From Flavobacteriaceae bacterium (GTDB lineage: Bacteria; Bacteroidota; Bacteroidia; Flavobacteriales; Flavobacteriaceae): a stretch of DNA of 64,000 bases. The stretch covers positions 39,763-103,762 of the forward strand of contig CANLLR010000005.1 of NCBI GenBank assembly GCA_947491985.1, given 5' to 3'. Made by a program: the position numbers and the translations under genes. Of this stretch, positions 25,890-33,972 are shown piece after piece. Below the pieces are notes generated by a model, which saw only the letters and a program-made list of their open reading frames with translations, was not told where the DNA came from and did no database searches. Position 1 is the first letter of the stretch. Each line of letters opens with the position of its first letter.

Positions 25890-25897
25890 CAAAAGTA
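25890..25897 (-). promoter_or_regulatory. TAnnTTTG box for the Uup-like gene
   Basis: Minus-strand TACTTTTG, 51 bases before the ATG. Between them are period-8 TTTGAAAA repeats and a small TATCAATT/AATTGATA hairpin. Confidence 0.5.
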
Positions 25898-25960
25898 CTA
25901 TTTTAAAATGTTTCCCCCATTTCCAAATCTACAAATCTTTAAATTTTAAAATTTTAAAAT

Positions 25961-25968
25961 TATCTTTG
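25961..25968 (+). promoter_or_regulatory. TAnnTTTG box almost touching the glycosyltransferase start
   Basis: TATCTTTG ends five bases before the ATG at 25973, so a transcript from this box would have almost no 5' leader. Confidence 0.4.
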
Positions 25969-25972
25969 CCCC

Positions 25973-27106
25973 ATGCAATTATCCGTCATCATTCTTAACT
26001 TCAACGTGCGCTATTTTTTAGAGCAATGTGTTTTAAGTGTTCAAAAAGCACTTGAAGGTATTGAAGGTGAAATTATTATTGTTGATAACAACTCGTCTGA
26101 CGATAGTTGTGCGATGATGCACGAGCGTTTTCCTCAAATAAAACTACTACAAAATAAAGAAAATGTTGGTTTCCCAAAAGGGAATAATATCGGAGTGGCA
26201 CAAGCAAAAGGCGAGTATATTTGTATTTTAAATCCCGATACGGTCGTTGCAGAAGATACGTTTACAAAAGTATTAGCCTTTGCCAAAACCAAAGCCAATT
26301 TAGGCATCGTTGGGTGTAAATTAATTGACGGCACCGGGAATTTTTTACCCGAAAGCAAACGCGGAATTCCAACACCTTGGGTGGCGTTTACAAAAATTTT
26401 CGGATTGTATAAGGTCTTTCCGAAAAACAAATGGTTCAACCAATATTATGCGCAACATATTTCAGAAAATGAAACGGGAAAAGTCGAAATTCTCGTTGGT
26501 GCGTTTATGGTCATGCAACGAAATTTGTACAACGAAATTGGCGGTTTTGACGAAAATTGTTTTATGTATTCCGACGATATCGACTTAAGTTATATGGTGC
26601 TAAAAAAGGGTAAATCGAATTATTATTTGCATGAAACCACAGTGATTCATTACAAAGGTGAAAGCACCATTCGTGACGGAAAGTACATGAAGCGTTTTCA
26701 AGAAGCTATGAATTTCTTTTATAAAAAGCATTTCAACAAATCGGTTATTTTTGATATTTTTATGAAAATGGGAAGTGTCGTTTTTTTATTCTTTAAAAAA
26801 CAGCAACAGAAAAACAGCACAAGAGTTATTGACAAGTATGTTTTTTTTACTAAAGAAAAAACTAATTTAAACCTATCGAAACCCTTAGATTACTATGCTG
26901 ATTTTAATTCATTTTATGATAGTTCAACTGTAAATTATGAAATTATTTTCGATGCAAAATCATTCAAAAACAAAGAGATAATAGGTTTTATGTCAACATT
27001 TAAATCGAAAAATATCACTTTTAAAAATTATATTGATGGTACTAATTTTTTAGTTGGAAGCAATAACGCAAACGATATAGGTCAAATAATAATTTGTGAA
27101 AATTAG
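25973..27106 (+). CDS. Family 2 glycosyltransferase (rhamnosyltransferase-like)
   Basis: 377 residues. A GT-A fold starts at once: LSVIILNFNVRYFLEQCVLSV, then IIIVDNNSSDDSC, the NPDTVV acidic motif that binds the metal/nucleotide (about 84-89), and FDENCFMYSDDIDLSYMVLKKG near residue 200. This pattern is typical of the WbbL/RfbF-type rhamnosyl or similar transferases of polysaccharide assembly. The last 100 or so residues after FMKMGSVVFLFFK (a possible membrane-associated helix) are a lineage-specific tail. It stands alone, not in a polysaccharide cluster. Donor sugar not known. Confidence 0.88.
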   Translation: MQLSVIILNFNVRYFLEQCVLSVQKALEGIEGEIIIVDNNSSDDSCAMMHERFPQIKLLQNKENVGFPKGNNIGVAQAKGEYICILNPDTVVAEDTFTKVLAFAKTKANLGIVGCKLIDGTGNFLPESKRGIPTPWVAFTKIFGLYKVFPKNKWFNQYYAQHISENETGKVEILVGAFMVMQRNLYNEIGGFDENCFMYSDDIDLSYMVLKKGKSNYYLHETTVIHYKGESTIRDGKYMKRFQEAMNFFYKKHFNKSVIFDIFMKMGSVVFLFFKKQQQKNSTRVIDKYVFFTKEKTNLNLSKPLDYYADFNSFYDSSTVNYEIIFDAKSFKNKEIIGFMSTFKSKNITFKNYIDGTNFLVGSNNANDIGQIIICEN

Positions 27107-27181
27107 TGCAATTCGTGTTTTCTTTTACTAATTTTGCATTCTGAAACTACGGAACAAATAACACACAACTTTAGTTACACT

Positions 27182-28489
27182 ATGGCAAAGTTTGAATTGA
27201 AATTACCCAAAATGGGCGAAAGTGTTGCGGAAGCAACCATTACCAATTGGCTTAAAAATGTTGGTGAAGCTATTGCTGCCGACGAAGCGGTACTAGAAAT
27301 TGCTACCGATAAGGTCGACAGTGAAGTGCCAAGCGAAGTATCTGGAACATTAACTGAGATTTTATTTCAAGTCAATGATGTTGTTAAAGTCGGACAAACC
27401 ATAGCTATAATTGAAACAGTAGGAGGAAGTGTTGAAGCACCTAAGGTTTCTGAAGTTGCTGCTCCAGTAGTTGCTGCTGTAGAAAGAACAGTAGAAATAG
27501 CGAAAGAAGCTACTGCGCCAGCTGATTTTTCAAGTTCAGATAAATTTTTCTCACCCTTAGTAAAAAATATCGCTAAAGAAGAAGGTGTTTCTATACCCGA
27601 ATTAGAAAGCATTTCTGGTTCAGGAAAAGACCAACGTGTTACTAAAGAAGACATTTTAAATTACATAAAAACCAAAGGAAGTCAACCAGTAGTTGTTGCT
27701 CAACCTACAATACAAAATAGTCAACCTACACCCGACAACTCAAAACCATCAACTCAAACAATTCCTGTTTCTGTCAATGGTGGAGACGAAATCATAGAAA
27801 TGGACCGCATGCGTAAGCTCATTTCAGGTTACATGGTTGCTTCGGTACAAACATCAGCTCACGTTCAATCGTTTATTGAAGTCGACGTAACCAATATTGT
27901 AAAATGGCGTGAAAGAGTAAAAGGTGCATTTGAAAAACGCGAAGGCGAGAAACTGACATTTACTCCTATTATGATGGAAGCGGTGGCAAAAGCGTTGAAA
28001 GACTTTCCGGGAATGAATATCTCTGTGGATGGAGATTATATTATTAAAAAGAAAAATATCAACCTCGGAATGGCGGCTGCGTTACCTAACGGTAATTTAA
28101 TTGTTCCGGTAATTAAAAATGCCGATGAATTGAATCTGGTTGGAATGGCAAAGGCGGTAAACGATTTAGGTAACCGTGCTAAAGCTGGAAAATTAAAACC
28201 AGATGATACACAAGGCGGAACCTATACTGTGACGAACGTTGGAACCTTTGGTTCGGTTTTCGGAACACCAATTATCAACCAACCACAAGTCGGAATTTTA
28301 GCGTTGGGTGCCATCCGAAAAGTGCCAGCTGTTATCGAAACTCCTGAAGGTGATTTTATCGGAATTCGTCAAAAAATGTTCTTGTCGCACAGTTACGATC
28401 ATCGTGTTGTTGATGGTGCTTTAGGTGGAAGTTTTGTGAAACGAGTAGCTGATTATTTAGAAGCATTTGATGTAAACAGAGAGTATTAA
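27182..28489 (+). CDS. 2-oxo acid dehydrogenase E2 component (dihydrolipoyl acyltransferase)
   Basis: I start at ATG 27182 (MAKFELKLPKMGES), giving 435 residues. Domains: a lipoyl domain (1-76) with the lipoylation site DKV at Lys44, an acidic/alanine-proline linker, a peripheral subunit-binding domain (about 118-155; FFSPLVKNIAKEEGVSIPELESISGSG), a second linker, and the catalytic acyltransferase domain ending with SHSYDHRVVDGALGG. It transfers acyl groups in a branched-chain or pyruvate-type dehydrogenase complex. E1 and E3 genes are not here. A TAATTTTG -7 box is at 27129-27136; the short ORF extension to 27134 overlaps this and is rejected. Confidence 0.95.
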   Translation: MAKFELKLPKMGESVAEATITNWLKNVGEAIAADEAVLEIATDKVDSEVPSEVSGTLTEILFQVNDVVKVGQTIAIIETVGGSVEAPKVSEVAAPVVAAVERTVEIAKEATAPADFSSSDKFFSPLVKNIAKEEGVSIPELESISGSGKDQRVTKEDILNYIKTKGSQPVVVAQPTIQNSQPTPDNSKPSTQTIPVSVNGGDEIIEMDRMRKLISGYMVASVQTSAHVQSFIEVDVTNIVKWRERVKGAFEKREGEKLTFTPIMMEAVAKALKDFPGMNISVDGDYIIKKKNINLGMAAALPNGNLIVPVIKNADELNLVGMAKAVNDLGNRAKAGKLKPDDTQGGTYTVTNVGTFGSVFGTPIINQPQVGILALGAIRKVPAVIETPEGDFIGIRQKMFLSHSYDHRVVDGALGGSFVKRVADYLEAFDVNREY

Positions 28490-28509
28490 ATTCTAATTTT
28501 CTATAAATC

Positions 28510-28533
28510 AACCCTTTCGGATTCGAGAGGGTT
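28510..28533 (+). terminator. Terminator after the E2 gene
   Basis: AACCCTTTCG and CGAGAGGGTT form a 10-bp stem (one G-T pair) with a four-base loop and a following T run. Confidence 0.85.
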
Positions 28534-28618
28534 TTTTTATGTTAAAAAGGAAAACTTTCTATTAAAATCGACAAACGGTAACGACAAAATTTTATATTTG
28601 TCTCAATAATATTTTATA

Positions 28619-29389
28619 ATGGAATTAAAACTAAACCGTCCTATTTGCTTTTTCGATCTTGAAACTACAGGTATTGATGTTGCAAGAGATAGAATCGTAG
28701 AAATTGCCATTTTCAAAGTGTTTCCCAACGGAAATAAAGAAAGCAAAACATGGTTAGTAAATCCAACAATTCCGATTCCACCTCAAGTTACCGCTATTCA
28801 TGGTATCAGTAATGAAAAAGTAGCAAACGAGCCAACTTTCAACGAATTAGCATCTCAAATTCACAACATGATTAAAGATTCTGATTTGGCTGGATTCAAT
28901 TCGGATCGTTTTGATATTCCACTATTAGCCGAAGAATTGCTTCGTGCGGAAGTCGATTTTGATATGAAAAACCGTGTTTCGGTTGATATACAAACCATCT
29001 TCCACAAAAAAGAAGAGCGAACGTTAAGTGCAGCCTATAAATTTTATTGCAACCAAAGTCTCGAAAATGCGCACAGTGCTGAAGCAGATACCATGGCAAC
29101 CTATGAAATTTTAAAAGCGCAATTGGACCGTTATGACGATTTGGAAAACGATATGAAAGCGTTGGCGACTTTTACCACTCGTAAAAAATCGGTCGATTTT
29201 GCCGGTTTTATCGCTTTGAATGAAGAGGGAAAAGAAATTTTTACGTTTGGAAAAAACAAAGGGCAATTGGTAGAAGATATTTTAGACAAAGAACCTGGTT
29301 ATTATGGTTGGATTCAAGGCGCCGATTTTCCGTTGTATACCAAGAAGGTGTTAACCGGAATTAAATTAAGAAAATTAAACACTAAATAA
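28619..29389 (+). CDS. 3'-5' exonuclease, DnaQ-like (Pol III epsilon type)
   Basis: 256 residues. Exo I motif FFDLETTGID at about 12-21, Exo II around AGFNSDRFDIPLL, and Exo III HSAEADTMATYEIL give the DEDDh catalytic set (D, E, D, H, D). The C-terminal part (TFGKNKGQLVEDILDKEPGYYGWIQGADFP) is a small module frequent in such bacterial exonucleases. It probably acts in DNA repair or RNA processing rather than as the replicase subunit. A TATATTTG box lies 19 bases before the ATG. It begins a tight group with the FAH and HPt genes (gaps of 16 and 3 bases), likely an operon. Confidence 0.9.
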   Translation: MELKLNRPICFFDLETTGIDVARDRIVEIAIFKVFPNGNKESKTWLVNPTIPIPPQVTAIHGISNEKVANEPTFNELASQIHNMIKDSDLAGFNSDRFDIPLLAEELLRAEVDFDMKNRVSVDIQTIFHKKEERTLSAAYKFYCNQSLENAHSAEADTMATYEILKAQLDRYDDLENDMKALATFTTRKKSVDFAGFIALNEEGKEIFTFGKNKGQLVEDILDKEPGYYGWIQGADFPLYTKKVLTGIKLRKLNTK

Positions 29390-29405
29390 ACTCAGGCACT
29401 TTAAA

Positions 29406-30017
29406 ATGAAAATCATCTGCATCGGACGAAATTACACCAAACATATCGAAGAACTTCAAAACGAACGTCCTGAAGAGCCTGTGGTGTTTATGAAGCCTGA
29501 TAGCGCTGTTTTGTTGAAACAACATCCGTTTGTTATTCCAGAATTTTCAGACGACATTCACCACGAAGTAGAAATTTTAGTCAAAATCAATAAAGTTGGA
29601 AAGTATATCGAACCAAAATTTGCCCATAACTATTACGATGAAATAGGTTTAGGAATCGATTTTACAGCGCGCGACTTACAAAGTAAATTGAAAGAAAAAG
29701 GTTTGCCATGGGAAAAAGCAAAAAGTTTCGACGGTTCAGCGGTGATTGGTGACTTTTTACCAAAAAAACTTTTTAGTTCATTAGAAAACATTAATTTTGA
29801 GTTAAAAAATAACAACACAACGGTTCAAAAAGGAAATACAAAATACATGTTGTGGAAAATAGACGATTTAATCGCTCATATTTCGCAATATTTTACCCTT
29901 AAAATTGGAGATGTTGTTTTTACTGGAACTCCCGAAGGCGTTGCAAAAGTAAGACCAAATGATGTTTTAGAAGGATTTATTGAAGAAAAAACAATGTTTA
30001 AAATACAAGTAAAATAA
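29406..30017 (+). CDS. Fumarylacetoacetate hydrolase family protein
   Basis: 203 residues, the short FAH-fold form: MKIICIGRNYTKHIEEL, the metal-binding HHEVEILVKI (His-Glu x Glu type), then TARDLQSKLKEKGLPWEKAKSFDGSAV and VFTGTPEGV. Family enzymes split C-C bonds or decarboxylate/hydrate small acids (for example acylpyruvate hydrolases, oxaloacetate decarboxylases), using Mg2+ or Mn2+. The short length fits the acylpyruvase/oxaloacetate tautomerase-like class. It is between the exonuclease and HPt genes in the same operon; that context says little about substrate. Confidence 0.9.
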   Translation: MKIICIGRNYTKHIEELQNERPEEPVVFMKPDSAVLLKQHPFVIPEFSDDIHHEVEILVKINKVGKYIEPKFAHNYYDEIGLGIDFTARDLQSKLKEKGLPWEKAKSFDGSAVIGDFLPKKLFSSLENINFELKNNNTTVQKGNTKYMLWKIDDLIAHISQYFTLKIGDVVFTGTPEGVAKVRPNDVLEGFIEEKTMFKIQVK

Positions 30018-30020
30018 AAA

Positions 30021-30365
30021 ATGGCATTAAACTACAACTTATCAAAAGTATACGCACTTTCAGACAATGATCCTGAATTCGTAATGCAAATCATTTCTCT
30101 TTTTGTAACCGAAGTTCCGCAAGATTTGAAGCAAATCGATTTAGGAATAAAGAATAAAGATCACAAGCTAGCTTATTCGTATGCTCACAAAATAAAACCA
30201 ACTCTTGATTTGTTGGGAATGACAATGGCGTATGAGGAAATTCTTCAAGTGGAAGCTTGGACCAAAGTCGAAGGTAAGAAAAAAGAAATCGAAGCGACTT
30301 TTGAAAGTATTCAACAACAAGTCGATAAAGCCATAAAAGAAATCAAAAAGGATTTCGAAGTATAA
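30021..30365 (+). CDS. Histidine phosphotransfer (HPt) domain protein
   Basis: A 114-residue all-helical protein. SYAHKIKPTLDLLGM carries the presumed phosphorylated histidine in the HPt motif (AHxLKxxxxxLG). HPt proteins relay phosphate between response-regulator receiver domains. No hybrid kinase is adjacent, so the partners are elsewhere. It starts three bases after the FAH gene stop, so the two are almost certainly co-transcribed, a curious grouping with no clear logic. Confidence 0.85.
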   Translation: MALNYNLSKVYALSDNDPEFVMQIISLFVTEVPQDLKQIDLGIKNKDHKLAYSYAHKIKPTLDLLGMTMAYEEILQVEAWTKVEGKKKEIEATFESIQQQVDKAIKEIKKDFEV

Positions 30366-30462
30366 AAATTAGTGGCCTTTTGTAGAACAGGAGGCCATTT
30401 TTTATTTTTGCAAGAGGCAAAAGCCTTGCTCAGTTCTCAGAAAATTAGCAACTTATAAAGCA

Positions 30463-31713
30463 ATGAAAGCAACCATAGTAACCATTGGTGACGAAATTCT
30501 TATCGGACAAATTGTCGATACCAACTCGGGTTTTATTGCTAAATCATTAGATAAAATCGGAATACAAATTACTGAAATGCTTTCCATATCCGATGATAAA
30601 AAGCATATTTTAGACACGTTTGCATCCCTGCAAAATAAAGTAGATTTGGTGATTATAACGGGCGGACTCGGACCTACAAAAGACGACATTACCAAGCATA
30701 CTTTTTGCCAATATTTTGAGGATACTTTGGTTGAAAACGAAGCCGTTTTGGCACACGTTATTGAATTAATTGAAGGTTTTTACAAACGTCCTATTACCAA
30801 AATGAACCGCGATCAAGCGTTGGTGCCATCCAAATGCCAGGTGTTGTTTAACAAAGCAGGAACAGCGCCGGGAATGTGGATGAAAAAAGAAAATACGGTT
30901 TACATTTCACTTCCAGGTGTTCCGTATGAAATGAAATACTTGGTGCAAGAAGTCATAATCCCAAAAATAATACAAGAATACGATCGACCCTATATCATTC
31001 ACAAAACGATTCTTACTTACGGAGAAGGCGAAAGTCGTATAGCCGAACGCATTGAAGACTGGGAAAACAGTTTGCCTCAATTTATCAAATTAGCCTATTT
31101 GCCAGCGCCGGGAAGAGTACGATTGCGACTCTCAGCACGAGGTACCAATAAAGAACTGCTCGAAAATGCGATTGATCATAACGTACAATCACTAACCAAA
31201 ATTATTGGTGATATTATCGTCGGATTTGATGAAGATGAAACAATAGAAGTTGTTATAGGACGAATGTTAACCCAACAAAATAAAACCATTGCAACAGCCG
31301 AAAGTTGTACGGGAGGAAAGTTAGCAGTACGTTTATCATCAGTTGCAGGCGCTTCTGCTTATTTCAGAGGAAGTGTCGTGAGTTATGCTACCGATACGAA
31401 AGTGACTGTTTTGGGAGTAAACCAACAAATTATTGAAGAAAATTCGATAGTGAGCAGTCAAGTAGCATCTGAAATGGCTCTCAGAATCCAAAAAATAATG
31501 AAAGCCGATTATGCGATTGCAACTACAGGAAATGCCGGACCAACAAAAGAAAGAGGTATCGCTGAAGTCGGAACTGTTTTTATAGCTGTAGCAACTCCAA
31601 ATAACCTTCTAGTGGAAGAATTTAATTTCGGACAACCTCGTGAAAAAGTGATAGATAGAGCAGTAAATAAAGCTTTCGAAATGCTAATGAAAGAAATTTT
31701 AAAATTTGTGTGA
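30463..31713 (+). CDS. cinA: CinA-family protein (NMN deamidase related)
   Basis: 416 residues with both CinA parts: an N-terminal MoCF-like domain ([21 protein letters not shown], then [15 protein letters not shown] and SLPGVPYEM) and a C-terminal NMN amidohydrolase domain (about 255-410; [34 protein letters not shown], with TGNAGP). It removes the amide from nicotinamide mononucleotide to salvage NAD precursors; some homologues are competence-induced. It is followed by the rpmB promoter, which begins directly after its stop codon. Confidence 0.95.
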   Translation: MKATIVTIGDEILIGQIVDTNSGFIAKSLDKIGIQITEMLSISDDKKHILDTFASLQNKVDLVIITGGLGPTKDDITKHTFCQYFEDTLVENEAVLAHVIELIEGFYKRPITKMNRDQALVPSKCQVLFNKAGTAPGMWMKKENTVYISLPGVPYEMKYLVQEVIIPKIIQEYDRPYIIHKTILTYGEGESRIAERIEDWENSLPQFIKLAYLPAPGRVRLRLSARGTNKELLENAIDHNVQSLTKIIGDIIVGFDEDETIEVVIGRMLTQQNKTIATAESCTGGKLAVRLSSVAGASAYFRGSVVSYATDTKVTVLGVNQQIIEENSIVSSQVASEMALRIQKIMKADYAIATTGNAGPTKERGIAEVGTVFIAVATPNNLLVEEFNFGQPREKVIDRAVNKAFEMLMKEILKFV

Positions 31714-31720
31714 TAATTTT

Positions 31721-31752
31721 TTTGTTACAACAATTTATTTTCCGTAAGTTTG
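31721..31752 (+). promoter_or_regulatory. Promoter of the rpmB-rpmG operon
   Basis: TTTG (31721-31724), 20-base spacer, TAAGTTTG (31745-31752): the closest match to the Bacteroidota consensus in this window. The rpmB ATG is at 31789. Confidence 0.7.
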
Positions 31753-31788
31753 CACCCTTATTTAGAATAACGATAAAAGAAAAGTATA

Positions 31789-32025
31789 ATGTCTAGAGTT
31801 TGTGACCTTACTGGTAAAAGAGCGATGGTAGGAAATAATGTTTCCCACGCAATGAATAAAACTAAGAGAAAATTTTCTGTGAACTTAGTTAAAAAACGTT
31901 TCTATCTTGCTGAAGAAGACAGATGGATTACTCTTAGAGTAGCTGCATCTACAATTAAAACAATCAATAAAAATGGATTGGCTGCTGTATTAAAAACAGC
32001 TAAAGCTAACGGATTTATTAAATAA
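31789..32025 (+). CDS. rpmB: 50S ribosomal protein L28
   Basis: 78 residues with [21 protein letters not shown] at the start and [19 protein letters not shown] near the end, the typical L28 sequence. It is a small basic protein of the large ribosomal subunit near the exit region. It is first in the rpmB-rpmG-DUF4295 group, with a strong promoter upstream and a terminator after the third gene. The length is standard for Bacteroidota. Confidence 0.98.
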   Translation: MSRVCDLTGKRAMVGNNVSHAMNKTKRKFSVNLVKKRFYLAEEDRWITLRVAASTIKTINKNGLAAVLKTAKANGFIK

Positions 32026-32050
32026 TCTATCCTAAAAAAAATAAAGCAAG

Positions 32051-32233
32051 ATGGCAAAGAAAGGTAATAGAATTCAGGTAATTTTAGAGTGTACAGAACA
32101 CAAAACCACAGGTGTGGCAGGAACGTCTCGTTACATTACAACTAAAAACAAAAAAAATACTCCAGATAGATTAGAGATTAAGAAATTTAATCCAATCTTA
32201 AAGAGAATGACTGTTCACAAAGAGATCAAATAA
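32051..32233 (+). CDS. rpmG: 50S ribosomal protein L33
   Basis: 60 residues: [18 protein letters not shown], then [23 protein letters not shown] and the tail HKEIK. It is the L33 form with only one cysteine (CTEHK), so it lacks the four-cysteine zinc site of C+ forms. It starts 25 bases after rpmB and is co-transcribed with it. Confidence 0.98.
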   Translation: MAKKGNRIQVILECTEHKTTGVAGTSRYITTKNKKNTPDRLEIKKFNPILKRMTVHKEIK

Positions 32234-32269
32234 TTAGAAATTTTTACAATTTCATAATAGCAATATACC

Positions 32270-32422
32270 ATGGCAAAGAAAACCGTAGCAACATTACAGA
32301 CCGCTTCTAAAAGATTAACCAAAGCAATTAAAATGGTGAAATCTCCAAAAACTGGTGCTTACACTTTTGTAGAAAGCATCATGTCTCCAGAAGAAGTAGA
32401 TACGTTCTTGAAAAAGAAATAA
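32270..32422 (+). CDS. DUF4295 protein (ribosome-associated small protein)
   Basis: Missed by the ORF track because of its 50-residue length. ATG 32270 to TAA 32422 encodes MAKKTVATLQTASKRLTKAI, then KMVKSPKTGAYTFVESIMSP and a short KKK end. In Bacteroidota this DUF4295 gene lies after rpmG almost without exception, and it is considered a lineage-specific ribosomal or ribosome-associated protein. Here it lies 36 bases after rpmG and before the operon terminator. Confidence 0.93.
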   Translation: MAKKTVATLQTASKRLTKAIKMVKSPKTGAYTFVESIMSPEEVDTFLKKK

Positions 32423-32443
32423 TTCTAAACACACTATATAGTT

Positions 32444-32469
32444 AAGCTACTTTCTTACGGAAGTAGCTT
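32444..32469 (+). terminator. Terminator of the rpmB operon
   Basis: AAGCTACTTTC and GGAAGTAGCTT form an 11-bp stem (one G-T pair) with a TTAC loop, followed by TTTTTATTTTTA. Confidence 0.85.
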
Positions 32470-32487
32470 TTTTATTTTTATATTTGT

Positions 32488-32628
32488 GCAGCCAATCCGG
32501 CTATTCGCTGCAAGTCCTCGTCTTTCAGGCAGTTTTTGTAAAAAGTTCGATAGCTTCCTTCGGTCGCCACGCACATTTTCAAAAACTAAGCCTTCAAAAC
32601 TCCGGGCTTTACGCTACTATCCAGGCTG
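32488..32628 (-). repeat. Structured intergenic element, copy C (possible Flavo-1 RNA)
   Basis: On the minus strand it begins CAGCCTGGATAGTAGCG and ends CAGCGAATAGCCGGATTGGC, matching copies A and B. The core is longer and more GC-rich, with the AGTTTTTG/CAAAAACT pairing (32531-32538 and 32580-32587). It fills most of the 308-base gap between DUF4295 and ftsY, which has no gene. Confidence 0.55.
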
Positions 32629-32646
32629 TTAATTTGAAAATTTGGT

Positions 32647-32711
32647 AATTTGAAAATTTGAAAATGCATGCATCTTCAAGTTTTGGGTTCCAATTTTCAA
32701 ATTTTCAAATT
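32647..32711. repeat. 19-bp perfect inverted repeat upstream of ftsY
   Basis: AATTTGAAAATTTGAAAAT (32647-32665) and its exact complement (32693-32711) with a 27-base loop. The arms are made of TTTGAAAA period-8 units. The ftsY ATG is 20 bases downstream. The same unit occurs before the Uup-like gene. Confidence 0.75.
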
Positions 32712-32730
32712 ATTTAATAATTTAATTACT

Positions 32731-33711
32731 ATGTCATTTTTTAAAAAACTATTTTCCTCCGACAAAAAGGAACCGCAAATAACTGAAGAGGCCAAAGAAA
32801 CCCTCGACAGAGGATTAGAAAAAACAAAAACATCGTTCTTTTCTAAACTCACCAAAGCCGTTGCCGGGAAATCAAAAGTCGATGATGATGTACTCGATAA
32901 CCTAGAAGAAATTCTGGTGTCGTCTGATGTTGGAGTCAATACTACCCTTAAAATCATCAAACGCATTGAAGCACGAGTTGCTAGTGATAAGTATTTAGGT
33001 ACTGATGAACTCAACAGCATATTACGTGATGAAATCGCCGGACTCTTATCAGAAACCAAATCAGGTGAGGATACGGAGTTCAATGTTCCTGCCAATAAAA
33101 AGCCTTATGTCATTATGGTAGTGGGTGTGAATGGAGTAGGAAAAACAACCACCATCGGAAAGTTAGCCTACCACTTTAAAAAAGCAGGTTACAATGTAGT
33201 TCTTGGAGCTGCTGATACGTTTCGTGCTGCCGCTATTGATCAGCTGCAAATTTGGGCTGATAGAGTTGGTATTCCAATCGTAAAACAACAAATGGGTAGT
33301 GACCCAGCCTCTGTAGCTTTTGACACGTTACAGAGTGCGGTCAGTCAAAATGCCGACGTCGTGATTATTGATACTGCGGGACGTTTGCACAACAAAGTAG
33401 GGTTGATGAGCGAACTCACAAAAATAAAACGCGTCATGGAAAAAGTCGTAAGCGATGCACCTCATGATGTACTCTTGGTTTTGGATGGTTCAACAGGTCA
33501 AAATGCTTTTGAACAAGCGACTCAATTTACCGCTGCCACCGAAGTGACTTGTTTGGCAGTAACCAAATTAGATGGAACTGCCAAGGGCGGAGTAGTTATT
33601 GGAATTTCGGACCAGTTTCAAATTCCAGTTAAATACATTGGAGTAGGTGAAGGACTTGAAGACCTTCAAGTATTTAATAAATATGAATTCGTAGATAGTT
33701 TCTTTAAATAA
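32731..33711 (+). CDS. ftsY: Signal recognition particle receptor FtsY
   Basis: I start at ATG 32731 (MSFFKKLFSSDKKE), giving 326 residues; the track ORF reads through the upstream inverted repeat. A short charged N region and helical N domain precede the G domain: GVNGVGKTTTIGKLA, DTFRAAAIDQL, DTAGRLHNK, TKLDGTAKGGV and GVGEGLEDLQ. It docks SRP-ribosome complexes at the membrane for SecYEG insertion. The rpmB-rpmG-DUF4295-ftsY order is the usual one in Bacteroidota. Confidence 0.98.
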   Translation: MSFFKKLFSSDKKEPQITEEAKETLDRGLEKTKTSFFSKLTKAVAGKSKVDDDVLDNLEEILVSSDVGVNTTLKIIKRIEARVASDKYLGTDELNSILRDEIAGLLSETKSGEDTEFNVPANKKPYVIMVVGVNGVGKTTTIGKLAYHFKKAGYNVVLGAADTFRAAAIDQLQIWADRVGIPIVKQQMGSDPASVAFDTLQSAVSQNADVVIIDTAGRLHNKVGLMSELTKIKRVMEKVVSDAPHDVLLVLDGSTGQNAFEQATQFTAATEVTCLAVTKLDGTAKGGVVIGISDQFQIPVKYIGVGEGLEDLQVFNKYEFVDSFFK

Positions 33712-33717
33712 AAACCA

Positions 33718-33903
33718 ATGAAATTTTTATCTTTTTTTAAACAAGCTTCTCCCATTATACTCCTAGTGATATGTGTTATAATTGGAATTGTTGCCAAACT
33801 AATTGAAGGTTATTTTCCGAGTATTGCAATGGGGTTGCAAACCATTACATTTATATTGTTTGTGTATACTTTTATCAAATTCTTTGATTCTAAGTTGAAA
33901 TAA
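33718..33903 (+). CDS. Small two-helix membrane protein
   Basis: 61 residues with two hydrophobic helices (about 10-29, SPIILLVICVIIGIVAKLIE; about 34-53, IAMGLQTITFILFVYTFI) and a positively charged end KFFDSKLK. It starts only six bases after ftsY, so it is probably translated from the same mRNA. It has no domain I recognise. A role near the membrane in protein insertion is possible from context but unsupported. Confidence 0.65.
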   Translation: MKFLSFFKQASPIILLVICVIIGIVAKLIEGYFPSIAMGLQTITFILFVYTFIKFFDSKLK

Positions 33904-33972
33904 AAATAGACTGAAGTATACCAATCTATAGACATGTTACTTCGCTCGATTTTTTAAAAAAGCAGGTTGTTT

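Noticed and set aside
32423-32730. tRNA or protein gene in the gap before ftsY
   Set aside because: No cloverleaf or supported frame; content is a terminator, the dispersed element and an inverted repeat.
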